A stretch of DNA of 11,425 nt from Oscillospiraceae bacterium (GTDB lineage: Bacteria > Bacillota_A > Clostridia > Oscillospirales > Ruminococcaceae), in NCBI GenBank assembly GCA_017523995.1, contig JAFWUX010000185.1, forward strand, positions 1 to 11,425, in the 5' to 3' direction. Shown here one piece after another: positions 6,320-11,425 of the stretch; position 1 is the stretch's first letter, and the number at the start of each line of letters is the position of its first letter. Under the pieces are notes generated by a model. The model worked only from the letters and a program-made list of their open reading frames with translations. It made no database searches and had not been told where the DNA came from. A program made the translations under genes and the position numbers.

Positions 6320-6690
6320 GGAGTTTCGCTCTACTGCGCAATGGTTTGCAAGCAAACCATGAGCGACAAGCGGCGCCGCCTCTGGACTTTTATTCCGGCT
6401 CTCCGGCAGCGTGCTTGATATTTACGGCACAATACGTAACCGGAATGCTTTAGAATAAGGAGCCGCACACGGCGCGGTGAAAAAGTTTGATCAAAACTTT
6501 CGATATGTGGTGCGACACAAGCGAAGCCGCGCCAATCAACGTTGATTGAAGCGGCTTTCTGCCATGCACACATAAAAACGGGGTCTGGGGATAATATCCC
6601 CAGCGGGGAGGTTGGGTGAGTTTGCTTTGCAAACTCATAACGCAGTGTGGCGAGATAGCCCCCATTACAAATCCATCGGCGATACTGCTG
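6320..6690 (+). repeat. Composite palindromic repeat, unit B1
   Basis: This is the first part of a 706-base gap without a gene (6314-7019). It contains, in order: TTTCGCTC and GAGCGACAAG enclosing an inner palindrome at 6341-6360 (arms ATGGTTTGC and GCAAACCAT); AAAAAGTTTGATC and AAAACTTTC at 6480-6501; a hairpin at 6524-6557 (AAGCCGC/GCGGCTT, enclosing AATCAAC/GTTGATT); the GGGGTCTGGGG module with its palindrome at 6585-6603; a hairpin at 6617-6637 (TGAGTTTGC/GCAAACTCA) replacing the GGGGGC/GCCCCC hairpin of unit B2; and a 22-base stretch at 6658-6679 repeated exactly at 6979-7000. Small frames across it are artefacts of the palindromes. Confidence 0.8.
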
Positions 6691-7007
6691 AAAAGATGTA
6701 TCCGCTCCGCGGATGCTATTTTAGAATGGGCGCCTCTATCGCAGGCGCCCAAGCCCCCGAGCTCTTGATATGCAAAGGGAGTTTCGCTCGTTGTGACGAG
6801 CGACAAGGGCTCTGCCCTTGACCCGCAAACTTTTGAAAAAGTTTGATCAAAACTTTCGTCTTGGATGAGCACATGTAAGAAAGCCACTCCTATTTACGAA
6901 AACAGGAGCAGCTTACTTTCATCCATACATAAACATGGGGTCTGGGGATAATATCCCCAGCGGGGGCTTGGGGGCAGCGCCCCCATTACAAATCCATCGG
7001 AGATACC
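6691..7007 (+). repeat. Composite palindromic repeat, unit B2, running into the tcdA leader
   Basis: Second unit of the gene-free stretch. In order: ATCCGC/GCGGAT (6700-6714); GGGCGCCT/AGGCGCCC (6728-6750); TCGCTCG/CGAGCGA (6784-6803); CAAGGGC/GCCCTTG (6804-6820); CAAACTTTT/AAAAGTTTG (6826-6845), overlapping AAAGTTT/AAACTTT (6838-6856); a hairpin at 6875-6916; the palindrome CTGGGGATA/TATCCCCAG (6942-6960); and GGGGGC/GCCCCC (6970-6984). The tail reaches to within about 5 bases of the tcdA ribosome binding site, so the tcdA 5' leader is made of repeat sequence. Confidence 0.8.
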
Positions 7008-7019
7008 TATGGAGGAACT

Positions 7020-7748
7020 ATGTTAGATCAATTTGCGAGAACGGCGCTGTTGTTCGGCGCTGATGCTATGAACAAACTCCGCGGCAGCCGCGTTGCCGTA
7101 TTCGGCGTCGGCGGTGTCGGCGGATATGCCGTGGAAGCGCTTGGGCGCAGCGGCATCGGAACCCTCGATCTCATCGACAGCGACACGGTCAGCCTGACCA
7201 ATCTCAACCGGCAGATTATCGCGCTGCACAGCACTGTCGGGCAGTACAAGGTCGATGTCGCCGCGGCACGCCTGCGCGATATCAACCCCGATATCACCGT
7301 CCACGCGCACCGCTGCTTCTATCTGCCCGAGACCGCCGACCAGTTCGACTTCACGCAGTATGACTATGTGATCGACGCAATTGACACCGTCAAAGGCAAA
7401 ATCGAAATCATCATGCGCGCAAAAGAAGCCGGCGTCCCCGTGATCTCCAGCATGGGCGCCGGCAACAAGCTCGATCCTTCCGCGCTGCGGCTGACCGATA
7501 TCTATCAGACGAAGGTGTGCCCGCTCGCGCGCGTCATGCGCTATGAACTGCGCAAGCGCGGCGTCAAGGCGCTCAAGGTGGTGTATTCCGAGGAGCTGCC
7601 TGTCGAGACCGATCCGGCGCTGACTGCAGAATGCCTTGCGGAGGAGGGCGGCGTCCGGCGGAATGTGCCCGGCTCGAATGCGTTTGTCCCCTCGGCTGCC
7701 GGTCTGCTGATCGCGAGCGCGGTTATTCGGGATCTGGCTGGGCGCTGA
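7020..7748 (+). CDS. tcdA: tRNA threonylcarbamoyladenosine dehydratase (ThiF/E1-like)
   Basis: 242 residues. TcdA uses ATP to cyclise t6A at position 37 of ANN-decoding tRNAs into the hydantoin form ct6A, in the cytosol. The E1-like ATP-binding fold is clear: GVGGVGG (G29-G35), then LIDSDTVSLTNLNRQ with D53 and R64-Q65, then K77 and D119-x-x-D122 in YVIDAIDTVKGK. The C-terminal half has MGAGNKLDP and the ICP-like TKVCPLARVMRYELRKRG typical of TcdA rather than MoeB or ThiF. It lacks the paired CxxC zinc motifs of MoeB/ThiF. GGAGG (7011-7015) lies 4 bases before the ATG. It stands alone on this strand, its leader is composed of repeat sequence, and its 3' end overlaps pnuC tail to tail. Confidence 0.93.
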   Translation: MLDQFARTALLFGADAMNKLRGSRVAVFGVGGVGGYAVEALGRSGIGTLDLIDSDTVSLTNLNRQIIALHSTVGQYKVDVAAARLRDINPDITVHAHRCFYLPETADQFDFTQYDYVIDAIDTVKGKIEIIMRAKEAGVPVISSMGAGNKLDPSALRLTDIYQTKVCPLARVMRYELRKRGVKALKVVYSEELPVETDPALTAECLAEEGGVRRNVPGSNAFVPSAAGLLIASAVIRDLAGR

Positions 7749-8430
7749 GCTGCGTTCCGGCACGGCGCCGCCAGCTGATAAACGCATAGGCATCGTTGAC
7801 GAGAAACATCGCAAAGCACGCGGTCATCGGGATGCAGGACGCATCCTGCCGCGCCGCAAGAATCCACAGCACAATCAGCACCAGATCGTTCGTGGCATAG
7901 GCGAGCGCATAGTAGGGCGAACGGCATGCCGTCAGATAGGCGGCGAGAAAGCTCGTTGTGATGGAGACAATGCTGACCGGCAGATTCGCCGTATGCAGCA
8001 GCGCGAGCATCCAGCCGAAGCCTGCGGTCGCTGCCGCTGTCAGTACAAGCATCCAGACAATCAGTTTCACAGAAAGCTTCTGCCGGATCGTCACGATCCG
8101 GCTTTTTCCGTATGGATTTTTCAGCCATGTCCAGAGCGACACCGCCGCCATCGGCATCGTCATGCCGAGATAGGTCAGCATTTCGCCGTAATACCGGAAA
8201 AAGAACGAGATGACGCCGTAAAACAGCGAGAACACAATCGTCAGGAGCTGCCCGTACGGATGCCCCTTCGCCATGTAGATCAGCGCGGTGACGCCGATCA
8301 GTGAGGCGATCAGCGAGAGCACGCCTGCGCCGCTGAACAGCAGAAAGGACGCCGCAACAATCAGGACGGAGCCGCCCCAGATCACATAATCCAGCCTGTT
8401 CAGCAGCCGGAACGGATTATCAAAATGCAT
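7723..8430 (-). CDS. pnuC: PnuC-family nicotinamide riboside (vitamin) transporter
   Basis: 235 residues, almost entirely membrane-embedded with about seven hydrophobic helices. PnuC proteins are facilitated carriers, usually of nicotinamide riboside for NAD salvage; relatives take riboflavin (PnuX) or thiamine (PnuT). Family features seen: YGVISFFFRYYGEMLTYLGM (71-90), the Trp-rich W100-T-W102-LKNPYG after it, ATNDLVLIVLWILA (179-192), and the C-terminal VNDAYAFISWRRR (211-223). The start at 8430 has GGAGGG 6 bases upstream; an in-frame start at 8475 would lie inside the leader terminator. The final 26 bases overlap the end of tcdA. The leader carries a candidate transcription attenuator. 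The vitamin carried is inferred from the family; the substrate cannot be fixed without the leader ligand. Confidence 0.9.
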   Translation of the reverse strand: MHFDNPFRLLNRLDYVIWGGSVLIVAASFLLFSGAGVLSLIASLIGVTALIYMAKGHPYGQLLTIVFSLFYGVISFFFRYYGEMLTYLGMTMPMAAVSLWTWLKNPYGKSRIVTIRQKLSVKLIVWMLVLTAAATAGFGWMLALLHTANLPVSIVSITTSFLAAYLTACRSPYYALAYATNDLVLIVLWILAARQDASCIPMTACFAMFLVNDAYAFISWRRRAGTQLSAQPDPE

Positions 8431-8445
8431 TGTTTTCCCTCCAAA

Positions 8446-8500
8446 CAAAAAAGCACCCGTCAATCCGTCTTCCAAGACCTAACGACGAATTGCGAATGCT
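8446..8500 (-). terminator. Intrinsic terminator within the pnuC 5' leader
   Basis: On the minus strand AGCATTCG then CAATTCGTC (8500-8484) pairs with GACGGATTG, a bulged A, then CGGGTGCT (8469-8452). That gives 17 pairs including a few G-U, followed directly by a run of six T (8452-8447). It lies between the promoter and the ribosome binding site, so it would stop transcription before pnuC. Confidence 0.7.
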
Positions 8501-8535
8501 CACTGCCTACCCGGTGGCAGGCGATATTGACTTCT
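8452..8535 (-). promoter_or_regulatory. pnuC leader: candidate riboswitch or attenuator of unrecognised class
   Basis: Besides the terminator, the leader can form an alternative fold. GTCAAT (minus strand 8531-8526) pairs with ATTGAC (8464-8459), enclosing a 7-bp hairpin at 8505-8522 with a 4-base loop and a small hairpin at 8467-8478. The closing ATTGAC and the small hairpin use bases of the terminator's 3' arm, so the two folds exclude each other. I compared it by eye with TPP, FMN, preQ1, NAD+-I, NAD+-II and guanidine consensus features and saw no match. The ligand is unknown; a leader peptide or protein-controlled attenuator is also possible. Confidence 0.5.
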
Positions 8536-8540
8536 CTGAT

Positions 8541-8569
8541 ATCATATCACATTCCGGCAAATTTGTCAA
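8541..8569 (-). promoter_or_regulatory. pnuC promoter
   Basis: TTGACA (8564-8569) and TATGAT (8541-8546) on the minus strand are exactly 17 bases apart, one mismatch from consensus. Transcription would start near 8534, giving a leader of about 104 bases before the pnuC start. Confidence 0.85.
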
Positions 8570-8627
8570 GTTCGGGAATCAAGGATTGGGGGTAGCTGAG
8601 ACAAGGTGTTTCCTAATTAAAAGAGGA

Positions 8628-8785
8628 ATCCGCTTCGCGGATACGATTTGGAATGGTCGCCTCTATCGCAGGCGCCCAAGCCCGCGAGCTCTTGATACGC
8701 AAAGGGGCGTTTCGATGCCTGCGGGCATCGACGAGGGCTCTGCCCTCGACCCGCAAACTTTTGAAAAAGTTTGATCAAAACTTTT
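8628..8785 (+). repeat. Composite palindromic repeat, copy C (front half of the unit)
   Basis: Same order as 6700-6856: ATCCGC/GCGGAT (8628-8642), GGTCGCCT/AGGCGCCC with the identical CTATCGC loop (8655-8677), a hairpin TCGATGCC/GGCATCGA (8712-8731), CGAGGGC/GCCCTCG (8732-8748), and the AAACTTTT...AAAAAGTTTGATC...AAAACTTT block (8754-8785). The back half (hairpin plus GGGGTCTGGGG module) is missing. It forms the main part of the 568-base gap 8431-8998. Small frames over it are not genes. Confidence 0.8.
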
Positions 8786-8885
8786 ATATTGACATCGCCG
8801 GAAACGAAATAATTGATCTTCGATAAGCCTCTCCCCTTGTATCGCCGCCTCATAATCACACGCTTTCTGATTCATCTGCAAACGC
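8786..8885. other. Intergenic stretch without recognisable features
   Basis: Between repeat copy C and the xylanase terminator I see no gene, promoter or strong repeat. Confidence 0.6.
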
Positions 8886-8922
8886 AAGAAGGACATGAAA
8901 CTTTCGGCTCATGTCCTTCTTT
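8886..8922. terminator. Likely terminator of the xylanase gene
   Basis: AAGAAGGACATGA (8886-8898) pairs perfectly with TCATGTCCTTCTT (8909-8921), 13 pairs with a 10-base loop, about 80 bases past the xylanase stop. The T-runs on both sides are short (TTCTTG on the minus strand), so it may act as a 3' stabiliser as well as a terminator. Confidence 0.65.
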
Positions 8923-8998
8923 GCTGTAATGGATTCAGTTTACATCATGCAGCGTTCCCGCATTCTGTACATACATATTGGAGATTTCAGGGAATCAA

Positions 8999-11425
8999 TC
9001 AGAACGAAGTGATAATCTTGGCGACGTACTTGAGAATGAGGATGACGTCGTCCTTATCAGGTGTGCCGTTCTTGTTGGTATCTGCATTCAGCTTGCCGAC
9101 GCTGCTGATTCTCACAGAGGAATCCTCAGCAACGAGTCTTGCGAGCATAACTGCATCCGAGACATCAACCTTGCCGCTCTCATTGACGTCGCCGACGAGC
9201 GTAGCCTTGACAACGTCCGGAGCCTTGGTGGTTGTAGTTGTGGTAACCGGAGCGGTGGTGGTTGTTGTGGTAGTAGTAGTAGTAACAGTGGTGTTGGTAG
9301 TGGTGGTAGTGGTTGTGGTGGTTGTAGTGGTGTTGCCGCCGACTTCAGTCGGGTTCGGTGCCGGATACTTGCTGGTCAGACCGCAGACGGTGCTGTAGAT
9401 CGGCTTCGGATTCGGAGTGCCTCTGCCGGTCCAGAGAAGCGGAGACTGGCTGCCTCTCCAGCTGTGATCATCGGAAACGCCCCAAAGGGTAACGGAAGAA
9501 ATCTTGTCAGCGTGCTTCAGAATGACACTGTAGATATCCTCATATGCCTTGTTCCACTGGCTGTCGCCGAGATCCTTGGTGATATCGAGCTCAGTGACCT
9601 GAACATCGAGACCGAGGCCGCTGAATGCAAGGATTGCATCCTCGTAGGTCTTTGCATCCGGATACTTGTCGCTGAGGTGGGACTGCATGCCGATACCGTC
9701 GATGTACGGACCTTCTGCAAGGATTGCCTTTGCCATGTTGACGAGATCCTGGCACTTGTCAGGCATGTACTCGTTGTAATCGTTCATGTAGAGCTTGCAG
9801 CCTGCCGGAGCATACTGTCTTGCATACTTGAACGCCTTGATGATGAACTCATTGTTGTTTTCGCCGTAAACCTTTGCCCAGTCGGAACCGCCGCTGCCGT
9901 AGGAGTCGCCGGGTCTCTGGTAATGCTCCTTCTTACGGAGTCCGCCGCCGTCATTGAGGAACAGCTCGTTGCAGACGTCATAAGCATAGAGGTCGAGCTT
10001 CGGATAATTCTTCTTGATCAGATCGAAGGTCTGCTTGATCATTGATTCGAGACGCTTATCCATTTCCGCCTTGGAAACGAATGCGCCGTTTCTGTTAAAG
10101 CCTTCACGGAAGAACCATGTCGGAGTCTGGGAATACCATACAAACGTATGACCGCGGACGCCGATGCCGTTCTGCTCACAGAACTTGAGAACGTTTGCAG
10201 CCTGATTCAGGTTGACCTGAACGGAACCGGTCTGACGGCTCGCATTCTCATCAAGAATGTTATCCGGCTTCATCTCATTCTCGAGGGTGATCGAGTTGTA
10301 GTGCTGCTTGAGGTAGTTGGAAAGACCGCCGAGGTCAGATGCGGTCAGGCAGGTACCGGTGCGGAAGTACGGTCCGAAGACATCGCGGAAGTTTTTGCCG
10401 CCCGGGGTATACGGATAAGAACCGCTGCCGCTGGAAGTGCCCGGAGTGGTCGGAGTTGTGGTGCCCGGATCGGAGCTCGAAGAACCGCCGCCGGAAACCT
10501 TTGCGCCGCTCAGGTCGATCTTTGCTGCAGTGCCGCCCTTTGCAGAGGAGATGCTGTCGAAGTAGAAATCAGGCGTGCTGCCTTCGGTCTCAATGTAAAG
10601 CAGGAGATTGGAAGCGCCGGAAGGAATCGTGTAGTTGGTGCTGCCGATCTTTGCCCATTCGCCCTTGCTTGCGGTCACGCTGCCGATTTCATCGTAGTTC
10701 TTGGTGCCGCCTGCATCCTCATATTCGAGGGAGAGCTTGAACTTTGTGGAGCTCTCGGAGTTCTGCATCACAGCGCCGTTGAAGCTGTAGGACTGACCCG
10801 GAATATAGGTGCTGGTGCTCAGGCTGAGACCTGCGCCGTTCCAATCCTGGCTTCTGCTGGTGACTGCCAGAGAGCCCTTGCCCTCTGCGTAGTTATTGGT
10901 ATCCAGCGAGACGGTTGCGCTGCCGCGCGGGCCCCAGTCGCCCTTGCTGGAATCGAAATCGTTGGAGAAGAACTTGCCGTCGGACTCTGCCGGCGTGGAA
11001 GTACCCGGATCAGAAGTGCCCGGATCAATCTGACCCTTCTTGCTCGGGTCGGTGTAGACATCGAGCTCGGTGACGTCTGCGACGCCGCTGCTCTGCCAGC
11101 CTTCAGCATTCAGTGCGACCTCATAGAGGTTGCCGATGCCCCAGCCCTGCTGTGCCCATGCCTTGAAGTGATCGGAAACGGTGATGTGACCGGAAGTTCT
11201 CTTGGACTGACGGACACTGAAATACTGCTTAAAGGTGGAGCTTCCGCCGTGGATATCCGGACCGGTGTGATCGAGCTGGAAGATCTTGTACTGTGCGCCG
11301 TCAATCGTGACAGTCTTGCTGTTGCCGCTCGGGCACCAGTCTTTCCAGTCTTCGATGATGTAGTACTCGACGAGCGGCGGATTGCCTGCTGCGCCTCTGT
11401 TCTCGAACCAGCCGTAAACGCACAG
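8999..11425 (-). CDS. Cellulosomal xylanase GH11-CBM22-GH10-dockerin (5' partial)
   Basis: The frame runs through the window edge; 808 residues are visible and the signal peptide and N-terminal part of GH11 are missing. Modules by visible residue: GH11 (1-118), nucleophile E20 in PLVEYYIIED and acid/base E108 in ALNAEGWQSSG; a DPGTS linker; CBM22 (about 150-305; FFSNDFDSSKGDWGPRGS to PDFYFDSIS); a Ser/Gly/Pro linker; GH10 (about 345-685), acid/base E487 in YDVCNELF and nucleophile E612 in VQVTELDI, with ITLENEMKPDN and GHTFVWYSQTP; a poly-Thr linker (699-733); a dockerin (745-804) with calcium loops GDVNESGKVDVSD and NADTNKNGTPDKDD. Both catalytic sites look intact. It cuts beta-1,4-xylan with two xylanase folds on one chain. 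Its dockerin is nearly the same as that of the GH9 cellulase. A start at an internal GTG near 10771 would be wrong: CBM22 and GH11 continue in frame above it. Confidence 0.95.
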   Translation of the reverse strand: MCVYGWFENRGAAGNPPLVEYYIIEDWKDWCPSGNSKTVTIDGAQYKIFQLDHTGPDIHGGSSTFKQYFSVRQSKRTSGHITVSDHFKAWAQQGWGIGNLYEVALNAEGWQSSGVADVTELDVYTDPSKKGQIDPGTSDPGTSTPAESDGKFFSNDFDSSKGDWGPRGSATVSLDTNNYAEGKGSLAVTSRSQDWNGAGLSLSTSTYIPGQSYSFNGAVMQNSESSTKFKLSLEYEDAGGTKNYDEIGSVTASKGEWAKIGSTNYTIPSGASNLLLYIETEGSTPDFYFDSISSAKGGTAAKIDLSGAKVSGGGSSSSDPGTTTPTTPGTSSGSGSYPYTPGGKNFRDVFGPYFRTGTCLTASDLGGLSNYLKQHYNSITLENEMKPDNILDENASRQTGSVQVNLNQAANVLKFCEQNGIGVRGHTFVWYSQTPTWFFREGFNRNGAFVSKAEMDKRLESMIKQTFDLIKKNYPKLDLYAYDVCNELFLNDGGGLRKKEHYQRPGDSYGSGGSDWAKVYGENNNEFIIKAFKYARQYAPAGCKLYMNDYNEYMPDKCQDLVNMAKAILAEGPYIDGIGMQSHLSDKYPDAKTYEDAILAFSGLGLDVQVTELDITKDLGDSQWNKAYEDIYSVILKHADKISSVTLWGVSDDHSWRGSQSPLLWTGRGTPNPKPIYSTVCGLTSKYPAPNPTEVGGNTTTTTTTTTTTTNTTVTTTTTTTTTTAPVTTTTTTKAPDVVKATLVGDVNESGKVDVSDAVMLARLVAEDSSVRISSVGKLNADTNKNGTPDKDDVILILKYVAKIITSF
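9227..9331 (-). repeat. Poly-threonine-coding low-complexity linker of the xylanase
   Basis: Thirty of 35 residues are Thr (runs of 12, 10 and 6), encoded by mixed ACC, ACT and ACA codons. It joins GH10 to the dockerin. The DNA is a degenerate trinucleotide tract with strong strand asymmetry and may vary in length between strains. Confidence 0.85.

Noticed and set aside
6450..6887. Minus-strand 145-codon frame in the repeat region, and small frames at 6331-6573, 6612-6821, 8617-8859
   Set aside because: They are made of palindromic repeat modules and share peptide strings with each other only because the repeats are copied (for example SFDQTFSKVCGSRAEP).
6320..7007. CRISPR array
   Set aside because: Repeats are palindromic modules of different lengths, not regularly spaced identical repeats with unique spacers, and no cas gene is near.
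8585..8612. Plus-strand GGGGGTAGCTGAGACAAGG resembling part of a TPP riboswitch
   Set aside because: Has a GCTGAGA core but no matching ACCTGAT/GGTAATGCCAGC half, and points away from pnuC.
8978..10045. 355-codon plus-strand frame
   Set aside because: Antisense to the GH10-dockerin part of the xylanase; low-complexity Gly/Ser/Cys translation.
10772..11425. Separate gene upstream of a GTG start at 10771
   Set aside because: Translation is continuous in the same frame through CBM22 and GH11 to the window edge, so it is one gene.
1..11425. tRNA or rRNA genes
   Set aside because: No cloverleaf with conserved T-loop GGTTCRA-type sequence or rRNA motif was seen on either strand.

Overview
The window looks like part of the chromosome of a cellulolytic, cellulosome-forming Ruminococcus-type Firmicute (R. 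champanellensis / R. flavefaciens-like). Two large secreted plant-cell-wall hydrolases end in type-I dockerins, are joined by Thr-rich linkers, and sit among moderately GC-rich housekeeping genes with strong GGAGG-type ribosome binding sites. The genus is inferred from architecture and style, not from a database match.

Layout. 1-443: a dispersed palindromic repeat abuts a 5'-truncated CPBP-type membrane protease remnant, closed by a bidirectional terminator. 448-1234 (-): araD (L-ribulose-5-phosphate 4-epimerase) with its own promoter. 1243-3886 (-): a secreted CBM4-Ig-GH9 cellulase with dockerin, plus its terminator. 3887-4162: a divergent control region with back-to-back promoters. 4163-4945 (+): an AraC-family regulator. 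5123-6313 (+): a phospholipase C/S1-P1-like zinc protein without a signal peptide. 6314-7019: about 700 bp without a gene, built from two copies of a composite repeat made of small palindromes. 7020-7748 (+): tcdA, tRNA t6A dehydratase. 7723-8430 (-): pnuC, whose stop overlaps that of tcdA. 8431-8569: a pnuC leader with a near-consensus promoter and two mutually exclusive RNA folds, one of them an intrinsic terminator. 8628-8785: a third long copy of the composite repeat. 8999-11425 (-): a multimodular GH11-CBM22-GH10-dockerin xylanase, cut by the window end.

The cellulase and xylanase carry nearly identical dockerins and would dock on the same scaffoldin. Arabinoxylan breakdown yields arabinose, which AraD helps feed into the pentose phosphate pathway. 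The AraC-type protein is the obvious candidate regulator of the adjacent cellulase. tcdA and pnuC are housekeeping or salvage genes.

The most unusual features are the pnuC leader attenuator of no class I recognise, the mosaic palindrome family whose copies differ by compensatory changes, and the cytosolic zinc-PLC-like protein that starts where secreted PLCs begin after processing.
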